Shown: positions 34,782 to 44,892, counted from the first letter of the stretch. The stretch is 64,000 bases of DNA from Microbispora hainanensis (GCF_006874475.1 NZ_VIRM01000051.1:1-64000), one strand, 5' to 3'. Numbers and translations: made by a program. The notes: generated by a model not told the origin, from the sequence alone.

Positions 34782-35393
34782 ATGGGAAACATCGGGGCCC
34801 AGCGATTCCTTCCGGCGGAGATCAGCCTGCCCGCGCTCAGGGAGGCCGCGCGGCACTGCGAGGGCTGCGACCTCTACCGCGCCGCCACGCAGACGGTCTT
34901 CGGCGAAGGCGCCCCCGACGCGCGGTTCATGCTGGTCGGCGAGCAGCCCGGCGACCAGGAGGACCGCGAGGGCGCGCCGTTCGTCGGGCCCGCGGGGCGC
35001 GTGCTCGACAAGGCCCTCGAAGAGGCCGGCATCGAGCGCGAGGCGGTGTACGTGACCAACGCGGTCAAGCACTTCAAATACGAGCCACGCGGCAAACGCA
35101 GAATCCACCGGAAACCCACCATGGGAGAGATCAACGCCTGCCGGCCCTGGCTGGAGGCCGAGATGCGGCTGGTGGACCCGGATGTGACCGTGGTGCTGGG
35201 GGCCACCGCCGCCCGGGCCCTGCTGGGTGCGGACTTCCGCGTGACCAGGCGCCGGGGAGAGCCGGTCCCCCGGCGCGAGGGGGCCTACTACGTGGCGACG
35301 ATCCACCCCTCGGCGATTCTGCGCGCGCCCGACCGGGACGCGGCCTACGCCGGCTTCGTCGCCGATCTCACGGTCGCGGCCGGGCTGCCCTGA
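34782..35393 (+). CDS. udgX: UdgX family uracil-DNA binding protein
   Basis: A 203-residue member of the uracil-DNA glycosylase superfamily. Motif A is LVGEQPGDQEDREGAPFVGP. The R-loop KRRIH (residues 105-109) is the signature of UdgX and places the His at residue 109, the residue that bonds covalently to the deoxyribose in the Mycobacterium smegmatis protein. Iron-sulfur cluster Cys are at 26, 29, 120 and possibly one more. IHPSAILRA is the C-terminal catalytic segment. The ATG at 34782 follows CCCAGG. In-frame upstream extension overlaps the divergent regulator and is rejected. Confidence 0.9.
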   Translation: MGNIGAQRFLPAEISLPALREAARHCEGCDLYRAATQTVFGEGAPDARFMLVGEQPGDQEDREGAPFVGPAGRVLDKALEEAGIEREAVYVTNAVKHFKYEPRGKRRIHRKPTMGEINACRPWLEAEMRLVDPDVTVVLGATAARALLGADFRVTRRRGEPVPRREGAYYVATIHPSAILRAPDRDAAYAGFVADLTVAAGLP

Positions 35394-35398
35394 AAGGT

Positions 35399-36043
35399 TC
35401 AGGGAGCCAGACGCTCCAGTGTCCAGGTCGCGCCGGTCCGCCGGTAGCGGAGCCGGTCGTGCATGCGGTCGGTCTGGCCCTGCCAGAACTCGACCTCCGC
35501 GGGCACCACCCGGAAGCCGCCCCAGAAGTCCGGCAGCGGCGGGTCCTGCGGCCAGCGCGCGGCCAGCTCACGGAACCTGGCGTCGAGTTGCTCCCTCGAC
35601 TCCACGACCGCCGACTGGCGGGAGGCCCACGCGCCGATGCGGGAGCCGTACGGACGAGAGTGGAAGTAGGCGGCGCTGTCCTCGCGCGGGAGCCGTACGA
35701 CGGAGCCCTCCACTCGGACCTGCCGCCTGATGGGATGCCAGGGGAACAGCAGGCAGGCCCGCGGGTTCTCACCGAGGTCGCGGCCCTTGCGGGACTCGTA
35801 ATTGGTGAAGAAGACGAACCCGCGCTCGTCGAAGCCCTTGAGGAGGACGGTGCGGGCGGAGGGGCGGCCACCGGCGGAGCTGGTGGCGACGACCATCGCG
35901 TTCGGTTCCGGCAGGCCCGCGGCGACCGCGTCCGCGAACCACAGCGCGAACTGCGTCACCGGGTCGGCCGCCATGCCGGATTCGAGCAGGGGCTCACCTT
36001 CGTAGCTGTGCCGGAGCCCGGGGAGGTGCGAAGCGCTGTCCAC
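35399..36043 (-). CDS. pdxH: Pyridoxamine 5'-phosphate oxidase
   Basis: A 214-residue FMN enzyme that oxidises pyridoxamine/pyridoxine phosphate to PLP. It has the FMN-binding phrases SARTVLLKGFDERGFVFFTN and GENPRACLLFPWHPIRRQVR, the family segment SRPYGSRIGAWASRQSAVV and the C-terminal signature DFWGGFRVVPAEVEFWQGQT. The GTG start at 36043 has only a weak ribosome site. It diverges from citrate synthase. Confidence 0.95.
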   Translation of the reverse strand: MDSASHLPGLRHSYEGEPLLESGMAADPVTQFALWFADAVAAGLPEPNAMVVATSSAGGRPSARTVLLKGFDERGFVFFTNYESRKGRDLGENPRACLLFPWHPIRRQVRVEGSVVRLPREDSAAYFHSRPYGSRIGAWASRQSAVVESREQLDARFRELAARWPQDPPLPDFWGGFRVVPAEVEFWQGQTDRMHDRLRYRRTGATWTLERLAP

Positions 36044-36213
36044 GGAAAGGTATTCTCGCGTGCTCGGTGCACGTCTCGCTCGGTGGCCCCTACCTGGGGG
36101 AACCCCGTTGGGTAGGGCCGGGGGCGCGACAGTCGGGCGCTGCGGGTTAAATTGACCCGCCGGTATCTCGACATCAAGGCTCTGGACTTCACAAGAGAGG
36201 GAGGCGGCCGAGA

Positions 36214-37320
36214 ATGTCCGACTTCAAACCCGGGCTCGAAGGCGTGGTGGCGTTCGAGACCGAGATCGCGGAACCGGACAAAGAAGGGGGCGCCCTGCGT
36301 TATCGGGGCGTCGACATCGAAGAGCTCGTGGGCAATGTCTCCTATGGACACGTCTGGGGCCTGCTCGTCGACAACACGTTCCAGCCGGGTCTGCCCCCGG
36401 CGGAGCCGTACCCACTTCCCGTCCATTCCGGCGACATCCGAGTAGACGTACAGAGCGCGCTGGCCATGCTGGCGCCGTCGTACGGTTTCCGTCCGCTGCT
36501 CGACATCGACGACGACCAGGCCCGCGACGATCTCGCACGCGCCTCGGTCACCGCTTTGTCGTTCGTCGCGCAGTCGGCTCGTGGCCTGGGCCAGCCGATG
36601 GTCCCCCAGAAGCGCGTCGACGAGGCCGAGAGCATCGTCGAGCGCTTCATGGTCCGCTGGCGCGGTGAGCCCGATCCCAAGCACGTGAAGGCCATCGACG
36701 CCTACTGGACGTCGGCGGCGGAGCATGGCATGAACGCGTCCACGTTCACCGCCCGCGTCATCGCCTCCACCGGGGCCGATGTGGCGGCCGCCCTGTCGGG
36801 CGCGGTGGGCGCGATGTCCGGCCCGCTGCACGGCGGCGCGCCGGCGCGCGTGCTGCACATGATCGAGGGCGTCGAGAAGATGGGTGACGCCCGCAAGTAC
36901 GTCCAGAGCGAGCTCGACAAGGGCCAGCGGCTCATGGGCTTCGGCCACCGGGTCTACCGGGCCGAGGACCCCCGTGCCCGCGTGCTGCGGCGTACGGCCA
37001 AGGAGCTGGGCGCGCCGCGCTACGAGGTCGCGGCCGCGCTGGAGACCGCCGCGCTCGAGGAGCTGCACGCCCGCAAGCCCGACCGGGTCCTCGCGACCAA
37101 CGTGGAGTATTGGGCCGCGGTGGTCCTCGACTTCGCCGAGGTGCCGTCGAACATGTTCACCTCGATGTTCACCTGCGCCCGGACCGCCGGGTGGGCCGCC
37201 CACATCCTGGAGCAGAAGCGCACGGGCAGGCTGGTCCGCCCCAGCGCGAACTACGTGGGCCCGAAGCAGCGCTCCATCAACGAGGTGCCCGGCGCCGCCG
37301 AGGTCGTCGGCAAGGTCTGA
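36214..37320 (+). CDS. Citrate synthase (citrate synthase 2 type)
   Basis: A 368-residue citrate synthase, condensing acetyl-CoA and oxaloacetate. Active-site residues are His in SGPLHGGAPARVLHM, His in LMGFGHRVYRAEDPRAR and Asp in AAVVLDFAEVPSNMFT. It is shorter than the main GltA form and starts MSDFKPGLEGVVAFETEIAE, the actinobacterial second-citrate-synthase type. GGGAGG lies about 10 bases before the ATG. Confidence 0.94.
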   Translation: MSDFKPGLEGVVAFETEIAEPDKEGGALRYRGVDIEELVGNVSYGHVWGLLVDNTFQPGLPPAEPYPLPVHSGDIRVDVQSALAMLAPSYGFRPLLDIDDDQARDDLARASVTALSFVAQSARGLGQPMVPQKRVDEAESIVERFMVRWRGEPDPKHVKAIDAYWTSAAEHGMNASTFTARVIASTGADVAAALSGAVGAMSGPLHGGAPARVLHMIEGVEKMGDARKYVQSELDKGQRLMGFGHRVYRAEDPRARVLRRTAKELGAPRYEVAAALETAALEELHARKPDRVLATNVEYWAAVVLDFAEVPSNMFTSMFTCARTAGWAAHILEQKRTGRLVRPSANYVGPKQRSINEVPGAAEVVGKV

Positions 37321-37405
37321 GACCCGGGCGCGGGTCGCGGCCCTGCGGCGTGCCACAAGCTCCGAGAGACCGCAGGGCCCGACCGCGCACCGTCGGCACA
37401 CGTGG

Positions 37406-37433
37406 CGGCCCGTTCCTTCCGGGGAGCGGGCCG
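37406..37433. terminator. Terminator between citrate synthase and the convergent gene
   Basis: CGGCCCG and CGGGCCG form a stem; GTTTCC follows on the plus strand. Confidence 0.55.
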
Positions 37434-37468
37434 TTTCCGCGTACGGCTCACTCACCGGTCCGGACGTG

Positions 37469-40159
37469 TCAGCGGCCGGAGTCCGCGGGCGCGGCTGTAG
37501 GCGTGGACGAGACTGAGGGAGCCGCCGGGGCGTTCCGGACCCCGCGCCCCGCGTCGAGGTTCCGGCAGATGTCCCTGGTGTCCGGGGGCTCGGTGGTCGC
37601 CAGGAGCCCGCAGCGGACCGCGACCTCGGACTTCCCCGAATCGGTCACCTTCAGGATCGCGACGGCCTTGTTCTCGGGCTGGTGGACGGTGGCGCCGAAG
37701 GAGATCACCCCGCTGGAACCGTTCCACCTGTCGCGCGGGGAGATGAGGGAGATCTGGTAGAGCACGTCTCCCCTGCTGGGCAGCCCGCCCCGGTAGGCCG
37801 CGTTGACGCGCTCGTAGAACAGCTTGACGGCGTCGTAGCTGAGGATGAGGTTGTCGTCGGACTCGTTGGCGTGCCGGCCGCCCAGCAGGCTCTGGACGAA
37901 GCCCGTGGGCGCCGCGGCGCCGTCACGCCACAGCTCGCGGCTCGCCAGCGCCGCGTAGTAGACCTGGACCCGCCGGTAGTTGCCGATCTCGGCGCCGCTG
38001 TTGGCCACCGCCTTGATGACGTCGTCGCCCGCGAGGACCTTGATCTGCTCCTTGCCGCAGTCCTTGCCCTCGACGTAGCGCAGGAAGTCGAGGAAGTCGG
38101 CCGCGCGCCCCGCGTAGAGGAGCAGGTCGGGCCGGTGGCCGCAGGCCCGGCTCACCGCCATGTCCATCCCGGTCCCCCGGTCCTTGTAGGGGACGCTCTC
38201 GGCGATCCTGATCCGCTCCGCCCGGGCCTCGCTCACGTAGTCGTCGGCGAGGTTGTTCGTGTAGTTGTCGTTGTCCGTCTGGTCCTTGACGACGACCGCG
38301 GTCGGCTCGGATACGGCGCCGAGGAGCCGCTCGCGGGCGAACCGGACGGCCAGCCGCGCCTGCCGCAGGTTCGTCGGGCCCAGCCGGAACACGTATGGCG
38401 AGGGGTAGTCGGATCCGGCGGAGCCGTCGGGAACGTACCCGAGCCGGTCCGCTGTCGCGGTGGTGACCAGCATCGGGATCTTCGCCGTGTGCAGCGTCCT
38501 GATGGCGTCCTCGACACCGCTGACGCTGCGCTGGAAGCCGATCACCCCGAGCATGCGCGGGTCCTCGGCCGCCATCTCGCTGACCAGCTCCGCCGTACGC
38601 CGCCCTTGGGCGAAGTTCGTGCCGGCGTTGGCCACCAGCACCTGGAGTCGGGGCGCGCTCGAGACGCCCCGCTGGTATTCCTCGACGGCCGCCAGCTCAG
38701 CCCGGGCCCCGACGAACGCGCTGTCGTTCTCGTTCTCCGCGACGGAGTATTCGCCGAACAGCACCACGCTCACGTACGTCCCGGCCTTTCTGGCCAGGGC
38801 GTTGTTGCCGTCGATCTTGGCGACGAGATCCTTCATCTCTTGGGAGGGGAAGATGTCCTCCGGGGCGGGCCCGTCGGCGTTCACGACGCCGACGCACTCC
38901 GTGCCGATGCGCTCGACCCACGACAGGCCGCCGCAGTGCGCGTTCCGGTCCTGCTGGATGCGTCCCAGCAGCACGACCGGCCCGATCAGCAGCAGCGCCA
39001 TCACGCACCAGTAACCGAGGGCCCGCATCCGGGGGGCCAGCAGATGCGGCCGATAGTCGTCGTCCAGCGGCATCGCGGGCGCGCTGACCATCAGCCGCAG
39101 CGGCGGCACCCTCCGCCGGGCCGCCGTCCGCCACGCCGCGACGAGCGCGGGCAGGTCCGCCAGCCGGCCCGCGGTGACCGGGCGGCGGCCCGGCGCGAAC
39201 GACTCGGGCACCGCGGCCAGCGCCAGAAGCGGCGGCAGCAGGCCGGTCTCCTCGACCGTCTCCTCCAGGGTGCGCAGGAACCGCTCGTTGACGTCGCCGG
39301 GCCGGCGCGCGTCGAGGACGAGCATCGCGTAGAGGCCGCGTCCCCAGCTCGGCCACGGGATCAGCCACTTCCCGTAGGCCTGGCGCAGGTCCTGGCACAG
39401 CGCGTGGACGAGCAGCCGCTCGACCTCCGCCTCGCTCGCGTTGGCGACGCGCAGCGCGTACTTCGGCAGGCGTTCGAAGGGCTTCCTGGCCAGGTAGGGC
39501 TGCTTCCCGAACCAGCCGTTGAAGAAGGACCCCCGGATCGAGAGCATGGCCTGGATCAATGTGCCGACGACGGCGACGAGCACGCCCAGCGCCCACGGGA
39601 TCAGGCCGACCAGGTCGGAGGCGCCGCCCAGCCACCAGGCGGCGAGCGTGCCCACCGGCACCCAGGTGGTGGCCGCGCGGCCGAGGAAGTCGGCCGCGGT
39701 CCTGCGCCCCCGGTCGCCGCCATATCTGCCCCTGCGCCAGTCCTTGAGCCGCTCCTTGAACTCCTCCTGGCCCGTACGCGACTGGGGATCGGGCGGCCAG
39801 GTCCGGGCGGGCACGTCGACCTGCTCCCCGGGAGGCGGCTCCTCGCGCTGACGCCGCGCCCACAGCACGAACTGGACGAGCGGGAACCGCGGCGGGGGGA
39901 GGAACGAGCCGCCGACCGGCTTGCCGAGCTGGCCGTGCTCGCCCGCCAGCGCCTCGACCAGCTCACGCAGCGTGTCGTACTCCCCCGCCCGCACCGTGGC
40001 CTGCGGGAGGAAGTCCTCGAAGGGCTCGGCGAGCCGCCGGGCCGCGTCGAACGCACCACCGTCGCGGCCGACGACGAGGACGAGAGGCAGTGGACGGTCG
40101 GCTCGCCAGAAGAACGGCCTGCGAACCAGTGCCTCGATGACGGCGTGCGGGTCGGCCAC
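37469..40159 (-). CDS. Membrane protein with C-terminal periplasmic-binding-protein-like domain
   Basis: An 896-residue protein. Residues 1-160 are cytoplasmic (LPLVLVVGRDGGAFDAARRL resembles a P-loop lead but lacks the GK[ST]). Two membrane segments lie at about 164-178 and 183-206, a second cytoplasmic part of about 170 residues follows, and a third membrane segment is at about 381-399. From about 430 on it resembles type 1 periplasmic binding proteins of the Leu/Ile/Val group (VSVVLFGEYSVAENENDSAF, MLGVIGFQRSVSGVEDAIRT). Topology puts that domain outside the cell. No permease or ATPase is nearby, so it may be a receptor and not a transporter part. GTG start with AGGAG upstream. Confidence 0.82.
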   Translation of the reverse strand: MADPHAVIEALVRRPFFWRADRPLPLVLVVGRDGGAFDAARRLAEPFEDFLPQATVRAGEYDTLRELVEALAGEHGQLGKPVGGSFLPPPRFPLVQFVLWARRQREEPPPGEQVDVPARTWPPDPQSRTGQEEFKERLKDWRRGRYGGDRGRRTAADFLGRAATTWVPVGTLAAWWLGGASDLVGLIPWALGVLVAVVGTLIQAMLSIRGSFFNGWFGKQPYLARKPFERLPKYALRVANASEAEVERLLVHALCQDLRQAYGKWLIPWPSWGRGLYAMLVLDARRPGDVNERFLRTLEETVEETGLLPPLLALAAVPESFAPGRRPVTAGRLADLPALVAAWRTAARRRVPPLRLMVSAPAMPLDDDYRPHLLAPRMRALGYWCVMALLLIGPVVLLGRIQQDRNAHCGGLSWVERIGTECVGVVNADGPAPEDIFPSQEMKDLVAKIDGNNALARKAGTYVSVVLFGEYSVAENENDSAFVGARAELAAVEEYQRGVSSAPRLQVLVANAGTNFAQGRRTAELVSEMAAEDPRMLGVIGFQRSVSGVEDAIRTLHTAKIPMLVTTATADRLGYVPDGSAGSDYPSPYVFRLGPTNLRQARLAVRFARERLLGAVSEPTAVVVKDQTDNDNYTNNLADDYVSEARAERIRIAESVPYKDRGTGMDMAVSRACGHRPDLLLYAGRAADFLDFLRYVEGKDCGKEQIKVLAGDDVIKAVANSGAEIGNYRRVQVYYAALASRELWRDGAAAPTGFVQSLLGGRHANESDDNLILSYDAVKLFYERVNAAYRGGLPSRGDVLYQISLISPRDRWNGSSGVISFGATVHQPENKAVAILKVTDSGKSEVAVRCGLLATTEPPDTRDICRNLDAGRGVRNAPAAPSVSSTPTAAPADSGR

Positions 40160-40280
40160 GCGAAAGTCTCCTGGGGGGCGGAGTGCCGGTCGTCAGGTGG
40201 TGCGTGATCTTAAAACCCGACCATGATGTCTCAGAATCCGGACCATGGTCTAGAGCATCCGCAGGTCTCACTAGGCTTGA

Positions 40281-41396
<1,116 letters not shown>

Positions 41397-41437
41397 TCGT
41401 TCCCACGGCGGCCGCCTCCCTGGCGGCCGCCGATCTC

Positions 41438-41466
41438 GCCGACGGTCTCCGGACCGTCGGCTTTTT
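41438..41466 (+). terminator. Rho-independent terminator of serC
   Basis: GCCGACGGTC-TCCG-GACCGTCGGC followed by TTTTT. It is one of few in the window with a real T run. A second GC hairpin lies just before it at 41407-41431. Confidence 0.9.
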
Positions 41467-41563
41467 CGTTTCTCCGGTTCCGTAGTTTCTCCAGTCCTGT
41501 AACGGTGTGCGGCGCTCCGTCCAAGCAGGGATGTGTTTTCTCACACGACCGAGGGGAGCGCCG

Positions 41564-42130
41564 GTGCGCCGTAGACAGACGGGTCCGGCGGACTTCGCCT
41601 GTGATCCCGACGCGTTCGAGGCCTTCTACCGGCGGCATGTCGACGCCGTGACACGGTTCCTGGCCAGGCGGGTGGACGATCCGCACACCGTCGCCGACCT
41701 CACGGCAGAGGTGTTCCTCGCCGTGCTCGATTCCGCGCACACCTACCGCCCGGACAGGGGCAGCGAGATCGCCTGGCTTTACGGCGTGGCGCGCAACACG
41801 GTGCTGGCACAGCGCCGCCGTACGGCGAGGGAGTTACGCGCCACCAGCAGGATCGCCGGCCGCCGCCTGCTCAACACCGACGACATCGCCCGCCTGGAGG
41901 AACGCGTCGACGCCGAGTCGCCGGCCCGCCTGGCACTGGAGGCGATGGCCGATCTGCCGGACGGCGACCGCGCGCTGCTGGAGCTCGTGGCCGTGGACGG
42001 GCTCAGCCCCGCCGAGGCCGCCGCCGCGCTCGGCATCAGGCAGGGCACCGCCCGGGTCAGGCTGCACCGCGCCCGGCGGCAGGTCCAGCGCTTTCCCGGG
42101 GTCATGGAACTGATCGGAGGAGCCAAGTGA
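41564..42130 (+). CDS. ECF RNA polymerase sigma factor
   Basis: A 188-residue sigma factor. Region 2: FEAFYRRHVDAVTRFLARRV and VADLTAEVFLAVLDSAHTYR. Region 4: DGLSPAEAAAALGIRQGTAR and VRLHRARRQVQRF. The GTG at 41564 has AGGGGAG six bases upstream; the in-frame ATG at 41507 lies too close to the serC terminator and lacks a ribosome site. It overlaps the next gene by four bases (GTGA). Confidence 0.9.
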   Translation: MRRRQTGPADFACDPDAFEAFYRRHVDAVTRFLARRVDDPHTVADLTAEVFLAVLDSAHTYRPDRGSEIAWLYGVARNTVLAQRRRTARELRATSRIAGRRLLNTDDIARLEERVDAESPARLALEAMADLPDGDRALLELVAVDGLSPAEAAAALGIRQGTARVRLHRARRQVQRFPGVMELIGGAK

Positions 42131-42804
42131 ACGACACTTTCGAGGACAGACTGCTCGCGCAGCTCAAGGCGGAGATCGTGGCCCGGGAGGCGCGTACGCG
42201 CGTGCCGGCCGTACGCAGGATCGCCCGGCCCCGATACCTGGCCGGCGCCGCGGTCGCCGCCGCCGCGGTGGCCGCCGCCGTACCGCTGGTGGTCGGCGGG
42301 CACACTCCTGCGTACGCGCTGACGAAGAACCCGGACGGCTCGATCAACCTCAAGATCAACGAGTTCCGGGACCCGGACCAGGTCGAGCGGGACCTGGCCA
42401 CGATGGGCGTTCCCGCCGACATCACCTACCTGCCGCTGGGCAAGAGGTGCGCCGACGGGCGCGCTCCCTTCGTGGAGGGCGACCGAACCTCCTTCGCCAA
42501 GAAGGACCTGGAGAGCAGGGACCCGGCCGTCCAGGCGCGCATCCGGAGGGCGACGGAGAATCTCGCCTCCAGCAAGGCCATCCGGCCGGAGAACGGCATC
42601 ACCATCCACCCCGAGTTCATCGGTCCGGGCCAGATCGTCATGATCGAGGTCAACGAGAATCCGGTGGAGCCGGACACCGGCCACCCGGGAGTCGCCTGGC
42701 AGTTCTCCGGCAGGCTGGCGGAAGGGCCCGTGCAGCCCTGCCGGGTCGTCGACGACCCGACCGCGTTCGAGATCGGGAACGCCACGCCGCCTCCCGGCTC
42801 CTGA
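42127..42804 (+). CDS. Membrane protein coupled to ECF sigma factor (putative anti-sigma)
   Basis: A 225-residue protein with a cytoplasmic N-terminus (MNDTFEDRLLAQLKAEIVAR), one membrane segment (about 37-57) and an extracytoplasmic domain of about 165 residues (DITYLPLGKRCADGRAPFVE ... IVMIEVNENPVEPDTGHPGV). The GTG start overlaps the sigma stop. It is probably the partner that controls the sigma factor, inferred from position and topology; no known anti-sigma motif is visible. Confidence 0.75.
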   Translation: MNDTFEDRLLAQLKAEIVAREARTRVPAVRRIARPRYLAGAAVAAAAVAAAVPLVVGGHTPAYALTKNPDGSINLKINEFRDPDQVERDLATMGVPADITYLPLGKRCADGRAPFVEGDRTSFAKKDLESRDPAVQARIRRATENLASSKAIRPENGITIHPEFIGPGQIVMIEVNENPVEPDTGHPGVAWQFSGRLAEGPVQPCRVVDDPTAFEIGNATPPPGS

Positions 42805-42816
42805 GCCGTTCGCGGG

Positions 42817-43443
42817 TCAGATCGTCACGGGCTTCCGGCGGCGTAGCAGCCAGGCGGCGAGCACGCCGCCGATGAGGCCGAACAGGTGGCCCTGCCAGGA
42901 GACGCCCGGCTGGGTGGGCAGGGCTCCCCAGAGGATCGAGTAGTAGAGCACGGCGACCACGACGCCGAGCACGATGTCGAGGGTCCGGCGGTCGAAGAGG
43001 CCCCGGGCCACGACATAACCGAAATATCCGAAGACGAGGCCGCTCGCGCCGATCGTCAGGGTGTCCGGCGGGCTGGTGAACCACACGCCCAGCCCGCTGA
43101 CCAGGATGACGACCAGGCTGGCCGCGAGGAACCTGCCGATCCCCCGGATGGCGGCCACGAACCCCAGGATCAGCAGCGGCACCGAGTTCGCCATCAGATG
43201 GCCGAACCCGGCGTGCAGGAACGGCGCGAACAGGATCCCGGGCAGGCCGTCCGTTTCGTGGGCGACGATGCCATACCTGTCGAGCCGTCCGTTCTCCACG
43301 TAGTCGACGATCTCGATCGCCCACATCGCCGAGACGAGCACGATCATCAGGATCGCACTGCCGAGGGCGCCGGTGAGCAGCGCGGACGTCCGCTCCCGCA
43401 TCGACCGGCCCGGCCGGGGGAGCCCGGGCCCGGAATCACTCAT
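42817..43443 (-). CDS. Rhomboid family intramembrane serine protease
   Basis: A 208-residue protein with about six membrane segments. Catalytic Ser134 lies in TIGASGLVFGYFGY and His186 in WQGHLFGLIGG. The oxyanion-type HxxxN is HLMANS (His82, Asn86). Rhomboids cleave membrane proteins within the bilayer. The ATG at 43443 follows GGTGAAAG; a GTG at 43470 has no ribosome site. It converges with the sigma/anti-sigma pair. Confidence 0.93.
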   Translation of the reverse strand: MSDSGPGLPRPGRSMRERTSALLTGALGSAILMIVLVSAMWAIEIVDYVENGRLDRYGIVAHETDGLPGILFAPFLHAGFGHLMANSVPLLILGFVAAIRGIGRFLAASLVVILVSGLGVWFTSPPDTLTIGASGLVFGYFGYVVARGLFDRRTLDIVLGVVVAVLYYSILWGALPTQPGVSWQGHLFGLIGGVLAAWLLRRRKPVTI

Positions 43444-43502
43444 GCTTTCACCGTACGCAGTCCCGCTCACAAACGAGCGGACTGCCCTGATCCGGCGGGA
43501 TC

Positions 43503-43838
43503 ATGCCGCCGGGTTGCGGAGGGAGGCCGGGCGGCGGTATCAACAACCACCTGGCGTTCCTGTGCATGGACCTCACCGATCCGCAACTGCACGAGTATGC
43601 CCTGGTCATCCATGAGGCACAGCGAGGGGCGATCCTGGCCCTGCTCGACGAGGCGGTGGCCGAGGGCGAGCTGCGGCCCGGCACCGACACCGCCGCGCTG
43701 GCCGAGTCCGTCCAGGCGCTGATCGCCGGCACCGGCCTGACGTGGGCCCTCGACCGGCAGGGCACGCTGCCGGAGCGGCTCCGGCAGGCGGTCACCGCCC
43801 TCATCTCGCCGCATGCCCGTTCGAAGGAGACGTCGTGA
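43503..43838 (+). pseudogene. Truncated TetR-family regulator (C-terminal ligand-binding part only)
   Basis: A 111-residue reading frame whose residues from about 16 on (HLAFLCMDLTDPQLHEYALV, then AVAEGELRPGTDTAALAESV and TWALDRQGTLPERLRQAV) match the C-terminal half of TetR regulators. The DNA-binding helix-turn-helix is missing; the sequence upstream is the rhomboid promoter. It still overlaps the next gene by four bases (GTGA), so it may keep that gene translated. Probably a remnant; a functional short protein cannot be ruled out. Confidence 0.55.
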
Positions 43839-44743
43839 ACGACAGACAGCCGCTCGCCGGGAAGGTCGCCCTGGTCGCCGGAGGCACGCGGGGCGGCGGA
43901 CGCGGCATCGCCGTCGAGCTCGGGGCCGCGGGCGCCACGGTCTACGTCACCGGCCGCAGCAGCACGGCCGGCCGCTCCGACCTCGACCGCCCGGAGACCA
44001 TCGAGGAGACCGCGGCGCGGGTCACCGCGACCGGTGGCACCGGCATCGCGGTGCGCACCGACCACAGCGACCCCGAGCAGGTGCGTGCCCTGGTCGACCG
44101 GATCGCCGCCGAACAGGACGGGCGGCTCGACGTCCTGGTCAACTCGGTGTGGGGCGGCGACGCGCTGACGGACTGGGAGCATCCCCTGTGGGAACAGGAC
44201 CTCGACACCGGCCTGCGCGTGCTGCGCCGGGCGGTGGAGACGCACATCATCACGAGCCGCTTCGCGCTTCCGCTGATGGTGGCCCGCCGGAGCGGGCTGG
44301 TGGTGGAGGTCACCGACGGCAACACCGCCCGCTATCGCGGCGTGTTCTTCTACGACATCGCCAAGTCCACCGTGATCCGCCTCGCCGTCGCTCAGGCCGC
44401 GGAGCTGAAGCCGCACGGTGTGGCGGCCGTCGCCATCACGCCGGGTTTCCTGCGCTCGGAGGCGATGCTCGACCACTTCGGCGTGACCGAGGCCACCTGG
44501 CGGGACGCGATCGCGCAGGATCCCCACTTCGCCCACTCCGAGACCCCCGCCTACCTGGGACGGGCCGTCGCCGCCCTCGCCGCCGACCCCCGCGTCATGG
44601 CCAAGACCGGACGCGCCCTGGCCACCTGGGGGCTGTACAAGGAGTATGGATTCACCGACGTGGACGGCACCCAGCCGGACTTCGCCGCCCACTGGGCGGA
44701 CGCGCTGGAGGAAGAGCACGGCCCGCTCGGCGACCCGCTCTGA
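43835..44743 (+). CDS. SDR family oxidoreductase
   Basis: A 302-residue short-chain dehydrogenase. The cofactor motif is ALVAGGTRGGGRGIAVELGA, a TGxxxGxG variant, and VYVTGRSSTAGRSDLDRPET indicates NADP preference. The usual catalytic Tyr-x-x-x-Lys is in GVFFYDIAKSTVIRLAVAQA (Tyr, Lys). The substrate is unknown. GTG at 43835 has AAGGAG upstream and overlaps the truncated TetR gene. Confidence 0.9.
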   Translation: MNDRQPLAGKVALVAGGTRGGGRGIAVELGAAGATVYVTGRSSTAGRSDLDRPETIEETAARVTATGGTGIAVRTDHSDPEQVRALVDRIAAEQDGRLDVLVNSVWGGDALTDWEHPLWEQDLDTGLRVLRRAVETHIITSRFALPLMVARRSGLVVEVTDGNTARYRGVFFYDIAKSTVIRLAVAQAAELKPHGVAAVAITPGFLRSEAMLDHFGVTEATWRDAIAQDPHFAHSETPAYLGRAVAALAADPRVMAKTGRALATWGLYKEYGFTDVDGTQPDFAAHWADALEEEHGPLGDPL

Positions 44744-44838
44744 CCCGGCTTCGCGCTCGCCCGGCGTCCGGCCCCTACGAACAGCGGCAGCGGGCGGCGG
44801 CAGCCGGCAGCGGGAGCAGGAAAGGAGACAGAGGCGGG

Positions 44839-44892
44839 CAAGGAGGCAGGGGCGGGCAAAGGGGCGGGGGCGGACAAGGAGGCAGGGGCGGG
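44839..44892. repeat. Three purine-rich 18-bp tandem repeats
   Basis: CAAGGAGGCAGGGGCGGG at 44839 and again at 44875, with a degenerate copy (CAAAGGGGCGGGGGCGGA) between at 44857. The whole 44744-44933 interval is G-rich on the plus strand and holds no gene. Confidence 0.75.

Noticed and set aside
37682-40207. An 841-codon frame opposite the PBP-like membrane protein
   Set aside because: It is antisense to a gene with recognisable domains and has no family features, signal or ribosome site.
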